Below, piece after piece: positions 24,601-31,723 of a stretch of DNA of 64,000 bases. Source of the stretch: SIG607 sp045601805 (GTDB taxonomy: Bacteria > Bacillota > Clostridia > Oscillospirales > Acutalibacteraceae); the NCBI GenBank assembly GCA_045601805.1, contig JAZSAJ010000025.1:1-64000 (forward strand), read 5' to 3'. Each line of letters opens with the position of its first letter. Within the stretch, counting starts at the first letter, position 1. The translations under genes were made by a program, and so were the position numbers. The notes beneath the pieces are model-generated. The model searched no databases. It saw only the letters and a list, made by a program, of their open reading frames with translations, and was not told the DNA's origin.

Positions 24601-26332
24601 TTTCTTCAAGAACAATATTCTTAAACTGAAGACCTTCGCCATCGGCCCAACCGGCACTTGCAACGCGCAAGCCAACAAGGGGATAGTTATTTTCACAGTC
24701 TAACTTTGTGGTGCTAAAGTTAATGGAAGCAGTCTTCCATTCGGCAGTATTATTAGCAGTAAAGTCGCCAGATTCCTTTACAGCGCTGCGGTCATCGCCC
24801 CAGCTTGCCGCACCGTCGCCAAGGCTTGAAATATTACCAAATGCAGATTTTGCTTTACCCAAAGCAACCGAAACAACCATGGAACCGTCACCGACACCAT
24901 TGTGCTTATACTGTAAAGTTAATCTGTAGTTAGTATTAGGACGAAGTTGATACATCATATTGTCTTCGTCGGCAAACCACAAAGCGGTAGGACCGTTTGT
25001 TTGCATTTCGTAGTAAGTGCCGTCTGCGTGTTTGTTTGTGGTAACGCCGTCAATAGAATATGTAAGTATTCTTGCTCTTGCAGCATATAAAGAACCGTCG
25101 GTTTTTAAGGCAGGTAAATATGCCCAAGGATAATGGTTTCCAGAACCGCCGTGACTTGCCAAAAAGTTTACATTAACATTTTGGGGGTATTCTTTGTAGC
25201 GCGCATAAAGATTATTTACGCCGTCGGCAACTGTTATTGCAGCAATCGGTTCGCCGGTAAACTCTGCATCAGTGTACCAACCAACAAAGTATTTATCTTT
25301 TGTATTGGGCGCAACAAAGTTAATTGCAAAAGATTCTTCGGCAACAACACCGTCTGTTAGGGTGACCTGTGTGTCTTTGCCGTCTTTATCTAAATAATGG
25401 TAAACAACCGAGGTGGGTTTAACCTCTTCAACCTTTAGGTTTTTAATGTCAATAAGACCTTCGTTGCTGCAATGGGTTGTTCTAAAGCCCAAAATGGGGT
25501 AATGTGTTTCTAAATCGGCTTCTGTAAGAGCCGGAAGCACAAGTTCAACGGTTTCCCAGTTAGTTTTTGCGGTGGGGCCAAGCTTTGAAGGAATAATTTT
25601 TTCAACTCGTTCCCTATATTTATAACTGTTGGCGTCGCCGGTCATTTTGCCGTCACTTGTAAAGTTAGATATCTTTGAGCCAATACCAACTTCAAAGAAC
25701 ACTTCGGTTGTGTTGGTGGCAGGGAATTCGTATTTATATTGAAAAGAAACTTTATATGAGACGCCGGGTTTTACTTGGTAAGCAACGGCGTTTTCATCGT
25801 AAAAGAAATAAGGCGAAGCGCCCGAAACAAGCAAACGCCAAACATTATCCCCCTCTATATCGGTGGTGGTTGTGGTGGTGCTATAGCGTGTGTTTTGAAT
25901 ATTGGGCACAAAAGTATCGCCCATCATACGCGGGTAAAACACCTGTATTCTGTTTTTATCAAACTTTTCAAAACCCTCGGTGCTGTAGTGGGGGGTAAAA
26001 CTGCTTTCGTACTGTTTAAAACCGGCATAAAGTTTTAAACCCTCTGCCGAAAAGTAAACGCCGTCGGGCGAAATTGGGCTGCCTGTGCAGTCAGGGTTTA
26101 AATACCAGCCGGTAAAATAACTGTTTGCCGGTACTAAATCGGGCTGTAAATCGGGCGCATAAAAAAGAGGTTTATGCTGCGCCGTAACAAACTCGCTAAC
26201 GGTTTTAACAGCCGTGTTGCCAATATAATATGTAACGGTTGTTTCGTCAATTGCCGAAACCGTTGCGGCAGACACGCTTAAAACAAGCGATAAACAAAGC
26301 AGAAACGATATAATTTTTTTGGTGATTTTCAT
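21677..26332 (-). CDS. Giant secreted multidomain esterase with InlB-type repeats and C-terminal SGNH hydrolase
   Basis: The 1551-residue protein starts with a signal peptide (residues 1-28, ending VSAATVSA). Three Listeria-Bacteroides (InlB-B-like) repeats follow near residues 30-110, 310-390 and 580-660, recognisable by KYFVGWY and LYARYKEY. Each is followed by a jelly-roll domain resembling a carbohydrate-binding module, and a fourth such domain lies near 860-1060. The last 380 residues repeat the CE2-like layout of its neighbour, with IEFLGDSIS, GTNDH and a C-terminal EHPTTEAH. No sortase motif, SLH domain or membrane anchor is seen. Likely role: extracellular deacetylation of plant or mucin polysaccharide. 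Confidence 0.82.
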   Translation of the reverse strand: MKITKKIISFLLCLSLVLSVSAATVSAIDETTVTYYIGNTAVKTVSEFVTAQHKPLFYAPDLQPDLVPANSYFTGWYLNPDCTGSPISPDGVYFSAEGLKLYAGFKQYESSFTPHYSTEGFEKFDKNRIQVFYPRMMGDTFVPNIQNTRYSTTTTTTDIEGDNVWRLLVSGASPYFFYDENAVAYQVKPGVSYKVSFQYKYEFPATNTTEVFFEVGIGSKISNFTSDGKMTGDANSYKYRERVEKIIPSKLGPTAKTNWETVELVLPALTEADLETHYPILGFRTTHCSNEGLIDIKNLKVEEVKPTSVVYHYLDKDGKDTQVTLTDGVVAEESFAINFVAPNTKDKYFVGWYTDAEFTGEPIAAITVADGVNNLYARYKEYPQNVNVNFLASHGGSGNHYPWAYLPALKTDGSLYAARARILTYSIDGVTTNKHADGTYYEMQTNGPTALWFADEDNMMYQLRPNTNYRLTLQYKHNGVGDGSMVVSVALGKAKSAFGNISSLGDGAASWGDDRSAVKESGDFTANNTAEWKTASINFSTTKLDCENNYPLVGLRVASAGWADGEGLQFKNIVLEEILPEELSVVYHYLDKDGKETEKAIKEGITFNQNYAIDFIAPGTSDKYFVGWYENKDFSGAPVSKINLAIEGKNHLYARYKEYKTEFTPVYNASHGGTNNHYPNAYHPVKRYDTGVYYSNMNIVNYTINGVNKNEDYYSVLTNGQSALFFTDEDNFLYQIKQGATYRVSFEYKHNGGGDKSLNLQAAIGLSKKAVTQENFYKTAAAYKNANPGAQSNTIVVNNTDEWKTAEIVISANGMYLDDYHAVIGLFWTKAGANDGEGFYFKDLKVEMYEKTAEGEPFVTFENYSSLSQNGVFDTTNKYAIATYKAQYTLWQNNNQNGVWANPTKQEKEYTIYKNQGFMPENFAIVDGGMNSAKALKFKQTANGTKYKVADISNGVLLKDNTTYTATFYYKAEGESNKDLEFGIANAVNCEMLGKVNTVVIPANEVASDWTKVTLTFTTDFGYHNADYAISSEMFCIPVLSVNSDIDDTARTVYIDNVSLETSINCGGVSVLTAEKEAEIGKQALRVYFNYAPDENGKITVGGEKFSVVKRGVLLGLYERIERTADENGNYLREYAETPNIFVKENASKYRFIVSEKSENLADCWANENGVLTYSTYIKNFDINDQNQIAVRGYISLSDGRIIYSDIYTYSVSDVKAVNALGSEKTYYDFTKAEVTEKLVLQGNTKVLETGVTADWNSQTVKMKANCVGNVTVKVHKPLGSFVRFKVLVDGVRVTGEFVPTVVDKANNVYEFTFNVGNQASVREIQIVRLNETTSGPCEIMGAEFIGELVKAEQAETLIEFLGDSISHGGGEGSRTYAFLSAQKLGFDFRIRSRSGMGFAQSNDGVGGIGKCWADTYKIDTFIRSETTPYSINRQADVVCIYLGTNDHLANQSKPKAERDALYEQGMKNLISIVKEYNPNAKFVWITGGMTNGYKDAAVSVMNDLGGEANGHYVFSFDGPEESVAEHPTTEAHEGMSELFCQFLTEKGLVK

Positions 26333-26386
26333 AGCACAAAATTCCTTTCTTAATAGGATTATATTTACTGCTTGTATACTAATTTT

Positions 26387-26415
26387 ATTGTATCATTTGT
26401 ATAATTTCTTGTCAA
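26387..26415 (-). promoter_or_regulatory. Promoter of the secreted esterase gene
   Basis: Minus-strand TTGACA (26415-26410), 17-bp spacer, TACAAT (26392-26387). It lies directly behind the copA stop codon; no clear terminator separates the two genes. Confidence 0.85.
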
Positions 26416-26438
26416 TAAAATACCCTATGCTTTTTCTT

Positions 26439-26639
26439 TTATAAAACCTTATAACCGGCGTCAGTTACGGCTTTAATTAGTTTTTCGGTTTTTGTTTTTT
26501 CGTTAAAAACAACGGTGGCGGTGCCGCTTTCGTGGCTAACAACCGCGTTTTCTACGCCCTTTACCTTTAAAAGAGCATCGCGAACACGCGCTTCGCAGTG
26601 TCCGCACATCATACCTTCTATTTTTAGTGTTTCTTTCAT
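26439..26639 (-). CDS. Possible internally initiated CopZ-like copper chaperone within copA
   Basis: Inside the copA frame, ATG 26639 is preceded by AGAAGG at a 7-bp spacing, a good ribosome-binding site. Translation from it gives a complete 66-residue heavy-metal-associated domain with the copper ligand motif MMCGHC. The sequence joining it to the ATPase core (FNVHKTGKTIKRKEGKN) looks like an untranslated spacer that has become coding. Free chaperone, fused domain or both are possible. This is inference from sequence only. Confidence 0.45.
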   Translation of the reverse strand: MKETLKIEGMMCGHCEARVRDALLKVKGVENAVVSHESGTATVVFNEKTKTEKLIKAVTDAGYKVL

Positions 26640-28877
26640 ATTTTTACCTTCTTTTCGTTTTATTGTTTTTCCCGTTTTATGAACATTAAAAAAGTTAAGC
26701 CGCAAGGCATTTGTAATAACACAAAAACTTGAAAAACTCATTGCCGCCGCGCTTATCATTGGGCTAAGAAAAATGTTGGCACCGCTAAGCGCGCCTGCCG
26801 CAACAGGAATACAAATAATATTATAAATAAACGCCCAAAACAAATTTTGTTTAATTGTTTTAAGGGTTGCTCGGCTTAGTTTTATTGCCGAAGTTACATC
26901 TGAAATTTTGCTGTTCATAAGCACAATATCTGCCGAATCTGCCGCAATAAAAGCACCGCTTTTAATGGCAATTCCAATATCGGCTCGGGTTAGGGCAGGG
27001 GCGTCGTTTATTCCGTCGCCCACCATAGCCACTTTGCCGTTTTCTTGAAATTCACGAACAATTTTTTCTTTATCGGCAGGCAAAAGCGAAGCGTAAACTT
27101 TGTTTATACCAACCTTTTTTGCTATTGCTTCGGCGGTAATTTGGTTATCGCCCGTTAGCATAACAACCTTAATTCCCATGTTTTTAAGTTCCGAAACTGC
27201 ACTTGCGCTGTCACGCTTTAGGGTGTCGGCAACCGCAATAATGCCAAGCAAACGGCCGTCTTTTGCAAAAAACACAGGCGTTTTACCTTCTGCTGCCAAT
27301 TGTTTTGCGGTGTTTAGTTCCTTTTGCGGAATTTCGGCAAACTGTTTAATAAACTCTGCGTTTCCGCCGCAAAGTGTAACGCCGCCATAATCTGCGGTAA
27401 GTCCGCCCCCTGCAAAAATCGTAAACTGTTCGGTTTGGTAATAGTCAGTGCCTTTTTCTTCTGCAAATTTAACAATTGCCTTGCCAATTGGGTGTTCGCT
27501 TTTTATTTCAAGCGAATAGGCGGTTTTTAAAAGGTCGCCGTCACCCAAAATGTTTGTTACTTCGGGTGTTCCGTTGGTTATAGTTCCGGTTTTATCAAGC
27601 AAAACGGCGGTTGTTTTTCCTGCAGTTTCAAGCGCGGCGGCGGTTTTAAACAAAATGCCGTTTTTTGCACCCTTTCCGCTTCCAACCATAATTGCAACAG
27701 GGGTTGCAAGGCCAAGCGCACAAGGGCAACTTATAACCAACACCGAAATTGCACGCGCCAAAGAAAACCCTGAATCTTTGCCCAGCATAAGCCAAAGAAC
27801 AAGCACAAAAGCCGAAATAACCATAACTACGGGAACAAAAACACCCGAAACCTTATCGGCAATTTTTGCAATGGGGGCTTTTTGCGCCGATGCATCGCTA
27901 ACAAGTTTTATAATTTGCGCAAGCGTTGTATCTTCGCCAACGCTTGTTGCTTTGCATTTTAAAAAACCCGTAAGGTTAACCGAAGCGCCAATTACGGTAC
28001 TATTTACCGCCTTTTCGGCAGGAATACTTTCGCCCGTAAGCAGCGATTCATCGGCGGCGCTGTTTCCTTCTATAACAACGGCATCTACCGGTATGCTTTC
28101 GCCAGGGCGAACAACAAAAATATCGCCCACCTTTACCTCACTCGCCTTAACAACCGTTTCTTTGCCGTTTATTATTAAGGTTGCGGTTTTAGGGGCAAGG
28201 TTTATAAGCCCCTTTAAAGCGTTGGCGGTTTTGCCTTTTGAATGCGCCTCTAACATTTTGCCAAGCGTTATAAGCACCAAAATCATTGCCGCCGATTCAA
28301 AATAAAAATCGTGCAAATAATGTTCGGGTTCGCTTGATGTTATCATTTTCAAAAGCCTTAAAACGCTGTAAACAAAGGAAGCCGCTGAACCAAGCGCAAC
28401 AAGGGTGTCCATATTAGGCGAACGCCTAACAAGGCCCAAAAAACCGTTTATAAAAAACTTTTTGTTAATTACCATAACGGCAAGGCACAAAACAAGTTGT
28501 ATAACACCAATAAGGAAGGGGCTGTCTTTTAAAAAAGACGGCAAATAAAAACCGTACATAACATGAAACATTGCAACATACATAAGGGGCAAAAGAAATA
28601 CAAGCGAAACCAAAAACCGCTTTAATAAAACGGGGGTTTCGGTGTCTTTAAAAGAACCGTTTTCGGAAACGGCGGTGCTTTGCTGTTTTTTTGCGCCGTA
28701 ACCCGCTTTTTTTACCGCAGAAATTATGTCTTTTTCCTTTGCGGTGCCCGAAACGGCCATAGAATTTGTAAGTAAGTTCACAGAACATTCTGTTACACCC
28801 TTAACGCCCGAAACGGCTTTTTCTACCCTTGCGCTGCAAGCGGCGCAACTCATTCCGCTAATACTGTAATGTTCCGT
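26439..28877 (-). CDS. copA: Copper-exporting P1B-type ATPase with N- and C-terminal metal-binding domains
   Basis: CopA pumps Cu(I) out of the cytoplasm. Motifs are intact: an N-terminal MSCAAC metal site, the membrane SCPCALGLATP motif near residue 385, the phosphorylated DKTGTIT near 430 and GDGINDAPAL near 630. The last 66 residues are a second heavy-metal domain (GMMCGHCEARV) like the chaperone CopZ. The annotated-looking ATG at 28853 cuts off the first beta strand (HYSISG). In frame upstream is an ACG at 28877, 7 bp after GGAGG, or an ATT at 28880, so the true start is probably non-canonical or mutated. No copper regulator gene is adjacent. Confidence 0.9.
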   Translation of the reverse strand, partial: TEHYSISGMSCAACSARVEKAVSGVKGVTECSVNLLTNSMAVSGTAKEKDIISAVKKAGYGAKKQQSTAVSENGSFKDTETPVLLKRFLVSLVFLLPLMYVAMFHVMYGFYLPSFLKDSPFLIGVIQLVLCLAVMVINKKFFINGFLGLVRRSPNMDTLVALGSAASFVYSVLRLLKMITSSEPEHYLHDFYFESAAMILVLITLGKMLEAHSKGKTANALKGLINLAPKTATLIINGKETVVKASEVKVGDIFVVRPGESIPVDAVVIEGNSAADESLLTGESIPAEKAVNSTVIGASVNLTGFLKCKATSVGEDTTLAQIIKLVSDASAQKAPIAKIADKVSGVFVPVVMVISAFVLVLWLMLGKDSGFSLARAISVLVISCPCALGLATPVAIMVGSGKGAKNGILFKTAAALETAGKTTAVLLDKTGTITNGTPEVTNILGDGDLLKTAYSLEIKSEHPIGKAIVKFAEEKGTDYYQTEQFTIFAGGGLTADYGGVTLCGGNAEFIKQFAEIPQKELNTAKQLAAEGKTPVFFAKDGRLLGIIAVADTLKRDSASAVSELKNMGIKVVMLTGDNQITAEAIAKKVGINKVYASLLPADKEKIVREFQENGKVAMVGDGINDAPALTRADIGIAIKSGAFIAADSADIVLMNSKISDVTSAIKLSRATLKTIKQNLFWAFIYNIICIPVAAGALSGANIFLSPMISAAAMSFSSFCVITNALRLNFFNVHKTGKTIKRKEGKNMKETLKIEGMMCGHCEARVRDALLKVKGVENAVVSHESGTATVVFNEKTKTEKLIKAVTDAGYKVL

Positions 28878-28933
28878 AATACCGCCTCCTTTTTTTATTT
28901 TTAGTATATCACTTAAAACGCCTATAAGTCAAA

Positions 28934-28964
28934 CAAAAAAACGGCAGAAAATTCTGCCGTTTTT
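28934..28964. terminator. Bidirectional terminator downstream of the YiiX-like gene
   Basis: ACGGCAGAA/TTCTGCCGT stem with A-run before and T-run after. The stop codon of the minus-strand gene lies at the edge of the tract. Confidence 0.9.
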
Positions 28965-29526
28965 ATACACTTTTTACTGTTTGTATGTAATTTTTATAAT
29001 CTTTAAGTTTGCCCGAATAAATTATGTCGGTTCCGTCAAGGTTTAAAAAATTCATTGGGTGAATAATATCGCCCAAATTATTGGCGCCGCTTATGTTGTT
29101 TTTTTCTAAAACTTCTTTAACAAATTCCGAACAGTAAAAACGGTTTTCCCGTTTGTGCACAATTCCCACCGCCGCAAAGTAAACGCCAAAGTAGTTGTAT
29201 TTAAAGTCTTTTCGGCGCTCAAACATTTCCTTTACGCCGTTTTCCATATTTATAAGCTGTTCTTGGCTAACAGGAATTCGCAAAAGCAAAATTTTGGTGT
29301 TTTTAAAACGCTTAAAGGTGCCAAAATCGGCAGATTCTTTTACAAAACCGCCAAAAAACGGATTATACGCATTTACCCTACCGAAAGAATACATTAAACT
29401 TAAATCTTTGCTAAAACTAATTGAAGCGTGGTTATATTCTTTTTTTGAAACTGCCTTAATAATTCTTGAAAAAACCGTTCCCGTTTGGCTTACAACAATA
29501 TAGACAAATGCTTCCTTTTCTTCCAT
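28963..29526 (-). CDS. YiiX-like permuted papain-fold protein
   Basis: The 187-residue product matches the permuted NlpC/P60 (YiiX/YaeF, C92-type) pattern: an early histidine in NHASISF near residue 32 and the cysteine in FYCSEFVKEVL near residue 133, the reverse order of classical NlpC/P60. Members act as amidases or peptidases on small amides or lipids. No signal peptide is present. The substrate is unknown. It stands alone, with a bidirectional terminator downstream and the DUF3048 gene's terminator upstream. The start ATG 29526 has a weak GGCGGTGACAAA ribosome-binding site. Confidence 0.72.
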   Translation of the reverse strand: MEEKEAFVYIVVSQTGTVFSRIIKAVSKKEYNHASISFSKDLSLMYSFGRVNAYNPFFGGFVKESADFGTFKRFKNTKILLLRIPVSQEQLINMENGVKEMFERRKDFKYNYFGVYFAAVGIVHKRENRFYCSEFVKEVLEKNNISGANNLGDIIHPMNFLNLDGTDIIYSGKLKDYKNYIQTVKSV

Positions 29527-29576
29527 TTTGTCACCGCCTTAAAAGCAATATACCACAAAAAACAACAAAAGGCAAC

Positions 29577-29612
29577 AAAAAAGCACCCGAAACAATTTTT
29601 CGGGCGCTTTTA
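29577..29612 (-). terminator. Terminator of the DUF3048 gene
   Basis: Minus-strand stem AAAGCGCCCGAAA / TTTCGGGTGCTTT with one mismatch, followed by a T-run. Confidence 0.85.
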
Positions 29613-29616
29613 ATTT

Positions 29617-30693
29617 TTATTCTATTACATTGTTTTGCATATGAATAATTTCGGGAATCGGTTCAGCAGGAATTTCAAGTATTGGCTGCGATGTGCTCTT
29701 ATCGGCAATACAAACATAAGATGTACCTGCATTAACGGTAAGCGGTGTGCCGTCAAGATTTGTAAATTTAAACTCGCCGTATGTACCGCCTTTAGACCAC
29801 TTAATAGGAACATAAGTGCCGTTTACAAGGTAATAACCGTCGCCGCCGTTCATATCAATTTTAACATAAGCCGAATAAAGCGGAGAAATACCGGTTGTAA
29901 GTACAAATACATTTTTAAAGTTTAAGGTTTCGCCCGTTACAGCATCGGTAACCAATTTGTCTTTATAATATTTTGTATACATTCTGGTTTCGCGGTTATA
30001 TCGCATAACCGTTGTGTAATCGTTGGAAAAAGGAATTGTAACCGAAACTGCCTGTCCGCCCGAAAGTCTTATTTTTTCTTTTTCGTCGGCCCAAGTTTGC
30101 CAATTTTTTACGGTTTCGTTTACCGTTTTAATGCCTTGGTCGTTAAGTTTTTGGCGCAAAGTTTCTGTGTTTGCAAACAAACGGTGTTCCCATGCAAGAC
30201 CGTTGGGTTTGCGAATACCAACATTATTTTCGGCAATAACATAACTGTCAATTTCTTTTAATTGGTCAACCGCATAATAGGGCTCTTGTCCGTGGTGAAC
30301 AAAAACAGCATCGTGCGCGTGGGCAATATCAATAAAAGCACATCTTGCCGAACGAATAGGGCCAATTTGTGAAAGTTTATCGGTGTTTTGGAAAACAGCA
30401 ACAAGACGGGTAATACCGCCCTCTGCTTCGGTTTCATACACAATATCTGCTTTAGCAACGCCTGTTTGAACAGTTTGGGCAACCTTAATATTGTTTACAA
30501 CAATAGCAATAGGCCTGTTATACTGTTCGCCTTCGTCCATATTACGGACACCGGTTAAAGGATTAACGGGTTTTTTAGGGGTATCTACAACAACCGGTTC
30601 TTTTTCGCCCTGTTCGGGTTGTTCGGGTTCACCGCAACCGCAGAAGCTAAACATTAAAACAAAGCATAAAAGCAGACATAAAAGTTTTTTCAT
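29617..30693 (-). CDS. DUF3048 domain lipoprotein (YerB-like)
   Basis: The product is a 358-residue lipoprotein with the lipobox FCGC near residue 20. Its two DUF3048 parts are recognisable from NPLTG, YNRPIAIVVNN, ADIVYETEAEGGITRLVAVF and IGPIRSARCAFIDIA in the first half, and the KYYKD and SKGGTYGEF region in the second. YerB-type proteins are anchored on the outer face of the membrane; their molecular role is unsettled. I chose ATG 30693 with AAAGG upstream over the TTG at 30702. Its promoter is divergent from that of tRNA-Arg. Confidence 0.9.
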   Translation of the reverse strand: MKKLLCLLLCFVLMFSFCGCGEPEQPEQGEKEPVVVDTPKKPVNPLTGVRNMDEGEQYNRPIAIVVNNIKVAQTVQTGVAKADIVYETEAEGGITRLVAVFQNTDKLSQIGPIRSARCAFIDIAHAHDAVFVHHGQEPYYAVDQLKEIDSYVIAENNVGIRKPNGLAWEHRLFANTETLRQKLNDQGIKTVNETVKNWQTWADEKEKIRLSGGQAVSVTIPFSNDYTTVMRYNRETRMYTKYYKDKLVTDAVTGETLNFKNVFVLTTGISPLYSAYVKIDMNGGDGYYLVNGTYVPIKWSKGGTYGEFKFTNLDGTPLTVNAGTSYVCIADKSTSQPILEIPAEPIPEIIHMQNNVIE

Positions 30694-30723
30694 TTTTATC
30701 AACCTTTCGACAAGTATATATGT

Positions 30724-30752
30724 ATTATATAACTAAAGCCAAAGAATTTCAA
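30724..30752 (-). promoter_or_regulatory. Promoter of the DUF3048 gene
   Basis: Minus-strand TTGAAA (30752-30747), 17-bp spacer, TATAAT (30729-30724). Confidence 0.85.
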
Positions 30753-30770
30753 GCAGATTTAAAATTTTGC

Positions 30771-30799
30771 TTGATTTTTAGTAATATATGTGCTATTAT
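30771..30799 (+). promoter_or_regulatory. Promoter of tRNA-Arg
   Basis: TTGATT (30771-30776), 17-bp spacer, TATTAT (30794-30799), 21 bp before the tRNA. Its -35 lies back to back with the divergent -35, forming the imperfect palindrome CAAGCA...TGCTTG. Confidence 0.82.
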
Positions 30800-30820
30800 A
30801 CCATAGCAACCTAAATTTTT

Positions 30821-30897
30821 GCGCTGATAGCTCAGCTGGATAGAGCGTCTGGCTACGGACCAGAAGGTCGGGAGTTCGAATCTTCTTCAGCGCGCCA
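30821..30897 (+). tRNA. tRNA-Arg (anticodon ACG), CCA encoded
   Basis: The 77-nt gene folds as a cloverleaf. The acceptor stem GCGCTGA pairs with TCAGCGC, the D arm is GCTC/GAGC, and the anticodon arm has loop CTACGGA, giving anticodon ACG. The T arm is GGGAG-TTCGAAT-CTTCT with two G-T pairs, and the 3' end is GCCA. ACG is normally deaminated to ICG by TadA, whose gene is also in this window (60386). The last part of the gene is repeated 220 bp downstream. Confidence 0.97.
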
Positions 30898-30898
30898 G

Positions 30899-30942
30899 AA
30901 AGAAACGACAATTTTCAGTATGGAAGTTGTCGTTTCTTTTGT
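30899..30942 (+). terminator. Terminator of tRNA-Arg
   Basis: AGAAACGACAA (30901-30911) pairs with TTGTCGTTTCT (30928-30938), followed by TTTTG. Confidence 0.8.
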
Positions 30943-31100
30943 TCTATTCTCTTTTCTCTGTTCTCTTTTCACTCTTCTCTTTAATTGTCGTTTCCAGAGA
31001 AAAGATAAGAGAGAAAAGTGAAAAGAAAAGGTGCTTTGCTACGCAAAAATACCACTGTGCCAACGGCACAATATCACTAAAACTTCGCTTTTCGGGCGAA
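30943..31100. repeat. Inverted repeat and array of three small hairpins
   Basis: CTTTTCACTCTTCTCTTT pairs imperfectly with AGAAAAGTGAAAAG-type sequence across 30960-31030. Three short hairpins follow: TTTGC-TAC-GCAAA, TGTGCC-AAC-GGCACA and TTCGC-TTTTCG-GGCGAA, separated by AATACCACT and ATATCACT spacers. A similar hairpin pair is at 46011-46052. No protein is encoded. Confidence 0.6.
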
Positions 31101-31111
31101 TCTTCTTCAGC

Positions 31112-31143
31112 AAAAAACCACTTCGTATGAAGTGGTTTTTTGT
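31112..31143. terminator. Bidirectional terminator before the FUSC gene end
   Basis: AAACCACTTC-GTAT-GAAGTGGTTT stem with flanking A and T runs; it ends the minus-strand sugar operon/FUSC transcript and any read-through from tRNA-Arg. Confidence 0.92.
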
Positions 31144-31144
31144 T

Positions 31145-31705
31145 TTACTCTTTTTTCTTTTTAGGGTAAGGGAAAAGTACTACGTTTAGCAGCCATGCTA
31201 TAAACACGCCGCCAACGGTTTGAAACGCTCTTAACACGGCGTAAAGATAGCGGTCGCCGTCGGAATGGGATACCATCATAATTATTACAATTATTGCCGC
31301 TATGCCGCAAAAGTTTTCGCATTTTGCTTTTTCGGCAATTAAAAGCGCAACCAAAACGCCAAAAAGCAAAATGGCAAGGTCAATAGAAATTGTTGCAATG
31401 TTGTTTGTTACGAAACTGTTTATATGTTCGCTTAAAGCAATAAGCGGAAGCGAAACAACCATTGCTATAAACATTGCCTTTATTCGCCTTTTCCCAAAAT
31501 TTACGGTTTTTTCGGAAGTATCGCGTATTTCAAGAAAACCATAAAGATACATAAATATTGGATGCACTTCAAGCCCATCAAAGAAAAGGCGGACAAGTTG
31601 CCACAGTAAAAAGGAAAGAACAATGGCAATTAAACCTTTTACCTTGCGAAAGCCAATATGCGGGAGCAATGTTTTTAGCATTTTGTGTTCTTTTTGGTCA
31701 GCCAT
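31145..31705 (-). CDS. FUSC/aromatic acid exporter-like membrane protein
   Basis: The 186-residue protein has about six hydrophobic segments and resembles the N-terminal membrane half of aromatic acid exporter (ArAE/DUF939, FUSC superfamily) proteins, including the end motif AFQTVGGVFIAWLLNVVLFP. The cytoplasmic C-terminal domain of longer relatives is missing, which is common in Firmicutes. It lies 18 bp downstream of the ceramidase-like gene and is the last gene of the minus-strand sugar cluster. Transport substrate unknown. Confidence 0.75.
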   Translation of the reverse strand: MADQKEHKMLKTLLPHIGFRKVKGLIAIVLSFLLWQLVRLFFDGLEVHPIFMYLYGFLEIRDTSEKTVNFGKRRIKAMFIAMVVSLPLIALSEHINSFVTNNIATISIDLAILLFGVLVALLIAEKAKCENFCGIAAIIVIIMMVSHSDGDRYLYAVLRAFQTVGGVFIAWLLNVVLFPYPKKKKE

Positions 31706-31723
31706 TCGTTTTTTCTCCGTGTG

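Larger units (their letters stand above)
30877..31111 (+). repeat. 15-bp direct repeat of the tRNA-Arg 3' end flanking a 220-bp segment
   Basis: CGAATCTTCTTCAGC occurs at 30877-30891 (T arm and acceptor of tRNA-Arg) and again at 31097-31111. The stretch between has no gene. It holds the tRNA terminator hairpin, a long pyrimidine/purine inverted repeat (about 30943-31030) and a short hairpin array (31031-31100). This geometry is like attachment sites left by an element that integrated at a tRNA 3' end. Confidence 0.6.

Noticed and set aside
27550..28305. Plus-strand 251-codon open frame
   Set aside because: It is antisense to copA, has no ribosome-binding site, and the opposite strand carries all P-type ATPase motifs.
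30943..31030. Possible CRISPR-like array
   Set aside because: The repeats are a single imperfect inverted repeat and three different hairpins, with no regular repeat-spacer periodicity; no cas genes are near.
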